Source of the DNA: Hirudo medicinalis
Lineage: Eukaryota; Annelida; Clitellata; Hirudinida; Hirudinidae
Length of the DNA stretch: 64,000 nucleotides
Direction: 5' to 3'
Assembly (NCBI GenBank): GCA_011800805.1
Contig: MPNW01000152.1
Span: forward strand, 220,286-284,285
Numbering within the stretch: position 1 is the first letter of the stretch; each line of letters starts with the position of its first letter. The position numbers were made by a program, and so were the translations under genes. The notes beneath the pieces are model-generated. The model saw only the letters and a program-made list of their open reading frames with translations. It ran no database searches and was not told the origin of the DNA. Positions 1 to 10,400 of the stretch are shown here, piece after piece.

Positions 1-235
1 GAATATTTTATTTTGACTGTTCCCTGATAACAACGTCTGATTAAAGGGCGCGTATGAATCCGGTGCACTTCTTCCTTATCTGCTCGCCCAATAAGCAGCC
101 TACCTCAGCAAATGTTTACAAATGCTGAGCTTCATTTTAGACTGAGTCATCATTCGCCTGCTTTTTCTCCCCATTTTATCGCCCAACCCAGATCATTCAT
201 TCTCACACTAGTGAGCATCTTACAGCCACTATAAT

Positions 236-580
236 CACACTCTGTTTCATTATCATTATAATTACGGTCAGCAGTTTCATTATCATATTATCATTATCAT
301 TACACTCATCAGTTTCATTATCAATAGTCAGCAGTTTCATTATCATATTATCATTATCATTATACTCAGCAGTTTCATTATCATAATATTATCATTATCA
401 TTACGGTCAGCAGTTTTATTATGATGTTATCATTATAATTACACTCACCAGTTTCATTATCATAATATTATCATTACGGTCAGCAGTTTCATTATCATAA
501 TATTATCGTTATCATTACACTCATCAGTTTCATTATCATTACGGTCAGCAGTTTCATTATCATATTATCATTATCTTTAC
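236..580. repeat. Degenerate ATTATC-rich tandem repeat
   Basis: Imperfect copies of a unit built from CAGCAGTTTCATTATCAT followed by ATTATC runs and TTACGGT or TTACACT spacers. Spacing between copies is irregular (roughly 30-60 bases), so this is a minisatellite that has expanded and drifted. No coding signal is seen in it. Confidence 0.7.
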
Positions 581-595
581 AGGCAACAGTCATTC

Positions 596-1388
596 AGGTC
601 CAATTAAAAAAACTCGACTTTTTAAAATCTGAAATGTTCTGATGAACATTCTGTGGCTCTCAGAAAAGTATGTGTGCAGGTGAATGATGATAATGTGGTG
701 ATATGATGCTGTGTTGATGCGATGATTTGAAGAGCCAGGTGTTGATCAATGAAGCGCGGTTGGAAATTGGAAAACTGGAATGCTCCGTGAAAGTGAAAGT
801 TCGTTTGTGAAAGAATAAATTCATGCAACGACGACGACGATAGCAACTATTAATATTACCAATGTTAGATTACTACCATAACAGCACTAACAATGGCTAT
901 TATTGCAAAGACAATATTTTAAGGATAATGTCAGTAGTAGACAATAGTGGGAGTTAGGATAATGCTTAGTTTAATGAAAGAAAATGATTCATACAATGAA
1001 ACTAATGCTTGAGAATGAATGTTTCATGCTAAAAGGTGTCTGATGATTGAAATTTACTCTGCTCAGATAATGGAAGAAGCCCCGGCAGCTACGAGAATAT
1101 TTGGAAAAGTTTTACGTTGTGCTCTTGTTGGATTCATCTTAAAGCTCCTCTCATCGCTAATCACTCCCTCCAATAGTCACCAAAGAAATACAAACTTTAG
1201 GAAATAAATTTAAGAACATGCATATGTTATCGGTAATTGCATTCATAACAATATTAACTGCTCAGCAAGATTTGGAACGTCCATCCACACCTCACCCACC
1301 TTGGATATCACGGTCTTCTTCCTCCCCTTCACAAATGGTGTATGTGGATGGACCCTGGGCTTCTCTCTTTTTGAAAAGGGCCTAGACA
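596..1388. other. No gene recognised
   Basis: Only short open frames without family resemblance or convincing splice structure. The far end is probably 3' flank of the EF-hand gene on the minus strand. Confidence 0.4.
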
Positions 1389-2785
1389 TCAGATCATTGT
1401 CAACAATTTCATTCTATTCAAAATTATTTTTGCAGTACTCGGGGGAATAAAACGCACCCTTCTCTGAGAGTGTCCTATTCTTCCAGCCATCATCTTGACA
1501 AAATCTGAACGTAAATAGTACTAATTAAGGCTCTTTCAAACCTTTGGAATACAAGCTATCAAATTTAACTGTTTGTAGTTTATCATCATCATTGTTGTTG
1601 TTGTTTTTGTTGTTGGTTATTGTTTATCACCATCATTGTTGTTGTTGTTCTTGTTGTTCATTGTTTATTATCATCATATTCATCACTATTGTTGTTTATT
1701 CACCTTATTTCAACTTTAATTGTTTACTGTTTATCGTCGTCGTCGTCGTCATCGTCATCATCATCATCACCATCACCACCACCATCATCATCATCGATGA
1801 TGTTCGTTGTTGATGTTGCTGTGGCTGTTGAGTCTGTTGAGTATTTCTATCCACGAACACGTGCGGTTTTGCATCAGACTATTTTTCCGTCTGAAGTTCG
1901 TATTTCCAGGCCAACAGTTGTTGGCAGTAATCATCTGCTTCCAGCATCTCTTCGTGGAATAATAAGGCAGGGTTATGAACGCGAGAACAGATCATCTGCT
2001 GGCAGGCCGTTTAATTCCGACGTTCAACATTCACAAGTTTGAACTTTACAACAGACCATCAAACTAATTCTTTCATCGACTCAGGATGCGAGGAATGCAG
2101 AATATTAAAAAAAAAAAAATTCTCGATGCCTTCCTTGGATGTGTACTGGGTTGACCCCGGATGGTGGAAGTACTCACCTAATCACTGAAATGTCTTCAAT
2201 CACTAATTTCTGGACGATTATTGATGCATGTTGTGGAAACAGAATTGCAAACAATTACAAAGAACATATCACGCATCTCGCACACTTTAGGAATGTGAAT
2301 CTATTCAAATTGTTCAGATTTTCGTTTAATAACGCTCGTCTGAAAAGTAATCAAGTAACAGTTCAATTTACTCTGCTCCTAACGTCGGGCAATTGACAAT
2401 CCATACATGAAACCCCAAAAAATAAGGCGTTGACTAAAATTTTAATGTAAAATACTAATTTAATTATTAAATTAATCTATTTATGTTAATTTCATTTGAA
2501 ATGAATAGTAATGATTGATGACAAGAAAGCATTACAACCTTCGTAAAAGATTCGGTCCTTGATGGGTACGTTGGCAACTTGCATCATGGTGTTGATGTCG
2601 CCTTCGCTGAGGTTCAAACCTACGTCCATCATGGTGCTCCTCAGTTCGTTCCTGTCGATGTATCCATTTCCATCCTTGTCCAGTGCTTCGAACAGGCCCC
2701 TGATCTCTGACTCTGGTGGCTTTTTGTTGGTCGGTGGAAAGGGCGGGTCGTAAGAGGACGCCCCTGAACTTTTCCACCGAGACAT
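1389..2785 (-). CDS. Calmodulin-like EF-hand protein (2 exons, 120 aa)
   Basis: Two exons, 2785-2539 and 1504-1389, join in phase across a GT-AG intron of 1034 bases (donor GTTGTA, acceptor TTCAG). They give 120 codons plus a TGA stop. The N-terminal 25 residues are Pro/Ser-rich. The first EF-hand loop (DKDGNGYIDRNE) has a full set of calcium ligands. The second loop, at the exon junction, keeps the flanking Ile and Glu (KDRIFYEDFVKMM) but has N, P and K where Asp ligands are expected, so it probably does not bind calcium. The family is calmodulin/troponin-C-like. Partner and cell role are unknown. The start is the only Met upstream of the domain in this frame. A further upstream exon cannot be excluded. 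Confidence 0.75.
1579..1800. repeat. (TTG)n/(ATC)n microsatellite
   Basis: Interrupted trinucleotide runs inside the intron of the EF-hand gene. Ser-rich or His-rich open frames across it are by-products of the repeat. Confidence 0.85.
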
Positions 2786-2954
2786 TTCGAAACAAGTTCA
2801 GCAAGTTCAACAATATTGCATCATTGTTGACAAGGATGTTGAGAGTTTGGAAAGGTTTCAACGTACAACCCGAGAACTTTTGAAAGCTGAAGTTGAATAA
2901 CAAGCATTTCGTACAAACGGAATAATTAAGGACGAAGTCTGTGGATTTAAAAGA

Positions 2955-3015
2955 AGACGACGACGACGACGACGATGATGATGATGGTGACGACGATGAT
3001 GATGATGATGATATT
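2955..3015. repeat. (GAC/GAT)n microsatellite
   Basis: Pure to near-pure GAC then GAT triplets about 170 bases upstream of the EF-hand start codon on the plus strand. Confidence 0.85.
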
Positions 3016-3719
3016 AGCAGGTGTTACGATGTTATGATTCAGATTGGTTTCTATTGTTGAACAACAGCGGTTTTCCTATATCGTAAATCCGACCCAGACT
3101 GGTGGTCAGTTTGTGAATGTTTGTGATGATGACGAGGACATCCGAGAAATATCTTAAGTTGATGATGATGATGATAATGATGATGTCAGATGTCAATGAT
3201 GAACAATCCATGAAGGGATAAAGTGTGTCACAGAAGAAGTGATTTACATATATTAGACATGTTGGTATTTTGCAGCATAGCTGTTCCAAATATAGACGCT
3301 TCGCCTCGGCTCGCCAAGACATGGATCAATACTTGGAAGGCAAGTTAAGCTGCACTCGATCAAAACTTTATTCCTTTCCGTGCTCATGCCTTCATTTCAG
3401 CGAATCTACGATGTCCACCATCGCTCTTTCCCCCACCAATCCACCACATGCATTCAAAAAGCTGGAAACGACCAGTGACGCACATAATAGCGCCAAATTA
3501 TCGGATGATTTAATTAATGTTTTCCACTCATCTTCCGTTCTTGATGACGATGAAGATGACAACAGTGATGAAGGTGATGGTGATGGTGCCTGATCGATAA
3601 CCACATTTCCTCGATTAGAATTTTAATTGATTGTTTTATAAGGATATAAATAACAAATAAGTTGATCGAAAAAATAAAAAAATAACTCACTACCGAGGCA
3701 GCCCAAACGGAAAAATACT

Positions 3720-3926
3720 CCCTTATAAGCGATATGTTTCAGCCAACTCCAGTTTAATGAATGAATGAGGGATCTTAGGCGGTGGCCTGACAATTACTTC
3801 AGTTAAGGATGTGTATTGCTCCATCGGCTCGTCTATGTTCAACTGTATGCTCTGCGTGCATCCAAGAAGGCATGCAAATTTATTGCATCTCCATCGGACC
3901 AAATCTTTCCCTGGATATCTCAGCAC
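3720..3926 (-). other. Possible terminal coding exon, unrecognised
   Basis: On the minus strand an acceptor-like sequence (ATATCCAG) near 3914 precedes an open frame ending in TAA at 3723. It contains low-repeat, protein-like sequence (IDEPMEQYTSLTE, RPPPKIPHS). I do not recognise the family and see no matching upstream exon. The plus strand over the same bases is also open, so this is only a candidate. Confidence 0.25.
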
Positions 3927-4637
3927 ATTCGTGGATATATTAATTACATCAGTCTCTTAGTAGTCCTAATAAAAATAGATGTGTTATTAAATTTTATTTT
4001 TAAATATGGAAAAACATGCAATGCCAATGATGTGGCAGCATGTGAGGAATTTAACGTACAAGTTAGCAAGTTAATGTTTACATACAACTTACGAACATGG
4101 AGAGATCACTTAAAAATTGAAACCCAAATTAAGGAGAGGACATAAGTGTGGTGATGTGCAATAATGTTTGATGAGGTTTTTAAACGATGATCTCTTACAG
4201 CGTCAGAATTAAAACTTGCTCCATTTCAACATCAGCTTTGAACAACAGTACAAAACTACTTTGACTTTTTTTGACATCAGTACTTTGAACAAAAAGTAAT
4301 TTAAACCAAATGAAACTATAACCAAATATTCAAAAGTCGATCAAGCTTTCAGCACTGAAAAAATAAATAAATAAATAAACAGTATATTAATCCGATATAA
4401 AAAGCTTTTAGTTCGATTGGTTTCCAATAAGATTAGGTGGATGTTAATATTCATAGCTTTGAACCATGAAATATAACTGTACATTGGTGAAACAAAGTGT
4501 TAACGTTAGATCACAGTAACCACCCATAACAATTGTTTTTATGTTACTGGCAACAGCATCTGATCTGATTTGCCTTCAAAATCATTTAAGGAGTTCCACC
4601 TCGAGAGCGGCAAAAAACAGACGACAGAAATTTTAAG
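3927..4637. other. No gene recognised
   Basis: AT-rich sequence with a short (AAAT)n run near 4361-4380. No family resemblance seen. Confidence 0.4.
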
Positions 4638-4639
4638 AA

Positions 4640-4868
4640 ATATCCACCACATTATCCACTCATATCACCACCCACATTATCCACTCATATCACCACCCAT
4701 ATTATCCATTCATATCACCACCCATATTATCCACTCATATCACCACCCACATTATCCACTCATATCACCACCCACATTATCCACTCATATCACCACCCAT
4801 ATTATCCACTCATATCACCACCCATATTATCCACTCATATCACCACCCATATTATCCACTCATATCAG
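4640..4868. repeat. 25-bp minisatellite, about nine copies
   Basis: Head-to-tail copies of a 25-base unit (ATTATCCACTCATATCACCA plus CCC[AT]C), differing mainly by single C/T changes. Because 25 is not divisible by 3 all three plus-strand frames repeat every 75 bases, giving a spurious His/Pro-rich open frame. Copies are contiguous with no unique spacers. Confidence 0.9.
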
Positions 4869-4869
4869 A

Positions 4870-5580
4870 GCCACATTATCCCTACAAGTAACTAGCAATT
4901 TAAAACGATGGAGAGATCGCTGGATTTAAGAGTTCATCAATGATCAGGTGGGACAGATGTCTGTAGCTCTATGAATACATAGGGTGTGCACCAAATAAAT
5001 TATGCAGATGTTAACATTTTATAAATACATATTACCAGTCCTTATTCAAGGAAGTATTATTATATTTTGTATCATTTAAAATTTGGAAATATTTGATGTG
5101 GTTGGAAAATGATAAATATGTGAAGAACGAATTGTTGGCAACATTGGTGAAGGAAGTTATAATTTTGGGGCCTCTGACGCTCTGCATATAGCGCTATGTA
5201 AGTCGAAGTAACTGTAATACTAGCTATAAATAACTAAATATCAAATCCGAACGACATCTGGTATGAACCATGATGTTTATTAAATCAACTCACAACCAAG
5301 CAACAAATTATCGCTTGTTTATTTATTATTACTATTAATATTTTATTTTTTGTACTTATTTTTTTTACTTTATTTTCTCAGCCATAAACAGGCAAGCAAA
5401 ATCACGGATCAACAAACCAACATTTAAAGTCCTCCTTCTGGGCCTGAGAAAACCCCGGGACATAACACGCAAACCACAATCAATATTTAAAAAATCAATC
5501 CGTGCATTACACAATAACAGTACAAACTCCATACTATTCGAGTTAATCTCCATGAAACAACCTCTCTTCAATCACAAAGT
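4870..5580. other. No gene recognised
   Basis: AT-rich intergenic sequence with no supported gene on either strand. Confidence 0.4.
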
Positions 5581-5587
5581 GATATTT

Positions 5588-5615
5588 CTTATATCATTAT
5601 TATAATTATTATTAC

Positions 5616-5702
<87 letters not shown>

Positions 5703-5733
5703 CGTCATCGCCGTCATCGTCGTCATCATCATC

Positions 5734-5767
<34 letters not shown>

Positions 5768-5797
5768 CTATTATTATTGTTATTATTATTATTATAG
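5588..5797. repeat. (ATT)n/(ATC)n microsatellite
   Basis: A long pure ATT run with an internal CATCGTCATC segment. Confidence 0.95.
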
Positions 5798-5799
5798 CA

Positions 5800-6262
5800 T
5801 TACAAGATCCACCGAGTGGACCAATTTTTTTGATGTTCTACGAATGTTTGCTATCTCATCAAGAGATTTTCAATGCGTAGTCCACTATGTCACCAACTTC
5901 ATAACAACGTCATCTTCTTCGTTGGTGATCTGCATTCGTCACTTCCTTTGTTCAGAGATGGTGTTCGTTTGTGGTCCTCCATTGTACGGATACACAAAAA
6001 TGTGTGCAGTCATGCAATGATCTCTAGGCTCCACAAAGGACCGGTTCGACCACATTCATCCGAATTTACTTATTTTACTTCGCAATCATGTTTTCATGCA
6101 AATTCTTTAAAACATCCTGAAAAGCTGAAAAACTATTTAAACTAAATCCGTTTATTAAAAATTGTTAAGGCATTTAATTGATAATAGCCTAACATAACTT
6201 AATAACTTAACAGACAAAATAAATATTTCACTAAACATATGAGGTCTTACACAAATAACGCA
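5800..6262. other. No gene recognised
   Basis: One 90-codon plus-strand open frame lies here but it resembles nothing I know and has no splice context. Probably non-coding. Confidence 0.35.
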
Positions 6263-6263
6263 G

Positions 6264-6380
6264 TTGTTTATTAACGTCCGTTACATAACTAGATGATTAG
6301 GACGATGCTCCCGCAACGGGATTCGAATCCGTGCTGCCGTCGTGAGAGGCACTCCTAACCACGAGACCGTGCGGGGGCAC
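6264..6380 (-). mobile_element. tRNA-derived SINE, short-tail type
   Basis: Read on the minus strand, a tRNA-like head of about 73 bases carries an A box (GGTCTCGTGGTTAGG), the loop CTCTCAC and a B box (GGATTCGAATCCC). It is followed by the tail CGTCCTAATCATCTAGTTAT and AACGGACGTTAATAAAC. The same head and tail recur near 9.3 and 17.9 kb, so this is a dispersed SINE and not a lone tRNA gene. No clear target duplication. Confidence 0.8.
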
Positions 6381-6615
6381 TACAAACCGTGTATGCAAAA
6401 TGATTGCAAATAAATACGTAATTTAATATGAGTGCATAAATCACACGAACACTGGACTGTTTCTCGTCGTTTCAACATAATACATTAACAATATCAACAG
6501 CATCAACGTTCAAGGCACTTGTTACACTTTGAGTCAATACCTAGCAGCAACTCGTCGAATTCGCCATCTTTAAAACAAACTTTCGTTCGGATTGAATCAA
6601 TTTTCTCGAAATTTC

Positions 6616-7405
6616 TCAATTTGATGTGAGGTTGTCATCCTTGAAATTGCATTCTCTTTGATCATCTTTCTTTATGTCCCCAGTTGATTTCTCTTCAGAA
6701 CATTTCAGAAACTCAAACCCCGACTTGATTGTATCTAAAGTTACCCCGACGTCCAGCAACGACTTGGCATCTTGAAACTCTCTGTACACTTCCAACCAAT
6801 TCACGAACCATTCGTTTACCAGGTCATTCCTGGACCTCCTCTCCTTTAGGCAGACGTATGTATTAATTGCAGACTTGTATTCACCGTAAGCTATAATGGT
6901 TTCGTCTCGGAGCCGTATGAATTCATGCAGATAGACTATGTATTTCTCCCAAATAATCTCAAAATAAATGAACATCGTCGTAAAATACGGCGATTCGTCT
7001 TCGAAGCTAGAGGCATTCGGTTGTTCATAATCAGCGGCTTCCTTTTCAACACTTTCAAAATCTTCGAAATAGTTTTGTCTGTCCTTCCTTTTAGACGGGA
7101 TAAACAAAGTGAATTCATTAGTTTTGTTGTTGAAAATACCTTTACACTTAAATCTGACGATCGCGAGTTTTTCGCGAAAACATTTTTTTTTTCGGCGCAA
7201 AATAACATTCGTTTTTCTGGTGGCACATCTTGTTGAATATGGCGACATTGTCTGCCCTACATTTAGCAACGTCACTTGACGATATTGTTATGAAGGAAGT
7301 AAGGTCATAAAGGACAGATTTGTATGGGCATCTTAACTTAATTTCTGTAGAGCCCTCCACAGTTCTAGAAAGAAAAATTGCCGCACAAAACACGACAAAA
7401 GACAT
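6616..7405 (-). pseudogene. Secreted SUEL-lectin-like protein, frame broken at A10
   Basis: The ORF begins at 7405 with a signal-peptide-like start (MSFVVFCAAIFLSRTVEGST). A Cys-rich segment follows (LRCPYKSV, then CHQKNEC) that resembles the galactose/rhamnose-binding SUEL lectin domain. The frame meets a run of ten A (plus-strand T at 7183-7192) and stops soon after. In the frame one base over, the expected end of the domain appears at once (CFREK, then LAIVRFKCKG), followed by about 150 residues of charged, helix-prone sequence to a stop at 6616. The break is a single base in a homopolymer, so it may be a sequencing error rather than a dead gene. Lectin activity is not shown. The start lies only 70 bases past the stop of the SH2-PH gene on the same strand. 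Confidence 0.5.
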
Positions 7406-7475
7406 GTCAATATTTGAAACGTCAACAGTTTTAATTGAAAAGTAAACGGCATTTTTAATCGCTTCGTTTAGACAA

Positions 7476-10400
7476 TCAAGATTTTAGTTTCCTAATGGTC
7501 GCCTAAAATGTAAATACAATTTTTTAAATATTAATTATGTTGAATTTTTTTTAACAAGATTTATTATTACCAGACAATCCTGTAACGTAGAGCTCCAGCT
7601 TTCGAGGTCGGATAATGTTGCTGCTTCAAAGATAAATGTTCTCCATGGAGTTCCCAATCTGTAGATATTTTTTTAAATAATTTTGCAATTCCCCAATGAA
7701 ATACTACAAATATTTCTTAGCTTTAGAATTCAAAACTAAGACAATTTTCGAACTTTATAAAAGTTCAACAACAAAATCAGATACTAACAGGAACACATTT
7801 TCTCTTCCAGGAACTTCACCAGAATGAAATTCTTTCCGACAAAAGGTGCAATCCCTCAGATCGATTATGCCTTTGGGAATTGAATCACCTTGTCTCTGGT
7901 AGTATTTGAGGCTATAACCATCCACCACGCACCATCTTTCTTTCCATGTCTGTCAGCGAAAGTAAAAGTTATTTTACAATCAATTTGATAAACTGATCAA
8001 TCCTTAATTTTTAATGACCTCAATTATTCCTTATTCATACCTTAACAAAACCTCCTTGCTTTATTAAATATCCACTTTTCTTGTAAGGAACCTCCTGCAA
8101 AATAATTGATATGTATTAGTAACATGTTTCAGTGATGAAATCTAACTTAACTTGCTTGACTGTCTTATGTAATTGCGCAATTGGTGACCTAAAATAAAGC
8201 TTTCGAATGAATTGTTTCTCTGTTTTGGTCCAAATTTAGCTAAATAATTCGTTATATACATATTTTGTTGCCGCATACTCCTAAATCTTAGATTTTCAAA
8301 ACAAATATTGAGCAGAACTGCTTTGGAGCACAACTCGTTTGATCACAAAAATGAAACTCAAAAATGTCAACTTTTTATTTATTTCAATTTATTTTTTTCT
8401 CAAATTATCCTTTGAAGTTTTTCGATGGATTCTCTTGAATCAACTCGCGGAATGCAGATATTGTTATGCAGTACAATTTATTTTATATCTTCGCAGTTTA
8501 TTGTTTGATAGAATACACTGAAGTATATATTTTATTTTAATTAATAAATTATTACTTAAATAATTTGACATACAAAGAAATTAAATCTAAACAGATCTGA
8601 AAATGTATTCGAAAAAAATGGGTCTCGGTCCCCGCACTTAATGGACCATATTTTTTGCCTCCACTAAAATTCTTTTATCTCGAATATGATTGAAAATTTG
8701 TTTAATTTTATTACTTACTAGCTTTCTTAAACCGGCTTCGCCAGACAAACTCATTTTATATCCATTATAATTAATTCTATTATTTATGTCCTTCAAATTC
8801 ATCCAGTTAATTGCCCTCAAATAACTGGGTGATTAGGATAGTGCTACCGCAACGGAATTCGAACCCGTGCCGCCATCCATGAGAGCAGAGTTGTTCCACA
8901 ACTTGAACTTTTGGTATTCATAAGTTAAAATTAACAACCCTTTATACTTTTAAGTTATAATTGTCTTCTTAGCCTTACTTTCACTTGAACCTTAACTTGT
9001 CTTATTTTTAAGTTGCTTAAAAGTTAATTTTAAAGTTTTTTTTAACTAAAATATGGTGCAGTGGGTCCAAAAATTGATTAAATCATTTTATTGAACTTGT
9101 GGTTTTATAGAGGTTTTCCAAATCCTCATAGCTCATTTAGCTTTTGGATCATAAGGTATGTTAATCCAATCTTGTTGGACAATACATTAAAGCTCCTCTT
9201 TGGTTACACCGTTTCACTTCCTGTGTCATTACCAAAGACAGTCTTAAAGTTTTTAATAACACTCCTAGCTTTTTGTAACAAGGTGCTCCAGCAAGGTCTA
9301 ATGGTTAAGACTTCCGCCTCTCACGATGGCAGCACGAATCCGAATCCCGTTGCGGGAGCACCGTCCTAATCATCTAGTTATTCAACGGACGTTAATGAAC
9401 AATTAATTTTTTGTAACAAGCAGGACACTGTGCCAATTTTACAAATGACTTTGTAGACCAGCTGAATTGCCATGCCATTCTCTTTAATTTGGTGATCAGC
9501 ATAAATTTATCTCCAGGATCCTCAATGTCAATGTCACTCTCATCATCCCTCTCATTCATTTTTCCTAGTATCTTCACAGCTTTAATCATATTGCTGGCAT
9601 TGCTGAGATCAAGACTTGTTGTTGATCAATGCCTCAACTTTCCATACAATCATTTAACACCTTTGCTAGTATCTCACCACCATAAGGGTGGGGAACTTTC
9701 AAAATATTAAGTAGAGCATGCTCAGGGGAGTTAATAAGACTTAATCTTGAAAAGAAGACCGCTGATATAGCAACATGTGAACTTGAGTAAGACCTTGAAA
9801 TCCAACAGTCCATTGCAATAACTATGGCTCTCGCAGACTTCACCGTTTGGTTCTTGGGACAGTCAGACATACACACGCACTTTCTGTTTTATGTTGTAGA
9901 TTATGAATCTTTATTATTTTCATTTACTGATCTTTTTTCAGTGTTTAATCACATTCTTTAATGTAATAAAATTAAATTTAGAATGACTCATCAAAAATTT
10001 CATTGTGGTCCATTCGGTACTTGCGATGACACTGAATGGACCAGTACCAAATGCTAATTTAAAAGTATGATTTTACGAATTATGATTTGCGTCTCCACAT
10101 TCATTTGATATTACTTAGAAATCAATACAAGAATATTTTGAAATTAGTGATAAAGAAGGTCTAAGCAGAGAGTTTCAATTATTGCAAAGAGTTAACAAAT
10201 GGAAATTAAGATGTTATTCCACTAAAAGTTTGAAACAGCTGCACATTGATAATTTATTTTTATTCAGAAGTTTTAAAAGCCCCAGTTAAGCTGTTACTGT
10301 ATGGGTTACTTCATAACTGAATTATCTATTTGGCATTTTATTTCTATTTATTTGTGTATTTCTTTGACTCTACTTGAAAAGTATTTTTTTTTGTGCAAAC

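Noticed and set aside
1544..2042. Ser/Cys/His-rich open frames
   Set aside because: Produced by the (TTG)n/(ATC)n microsatellite in an intron of the EF-hand gene.
2532..2903. 123-codon minus-strand frame over the EF-hand exon
   Set aside because: It is the wrong frame of the EF-hand exon; the other frame gives a real calcium-binding loop and joins exon two in phase.
4640..4868. Possible CRISPR array
   Set aside because: Repeats are contiguous with no unique spacers, and the contig is eukaryotic.
6308..6380. Functional tRNA-Glu gene
   Set aside because: The acceptor-type stem is nine pairs with extra bases before the D arm, and the unit recurs with the same tail at several sites, so it is a SINE head.
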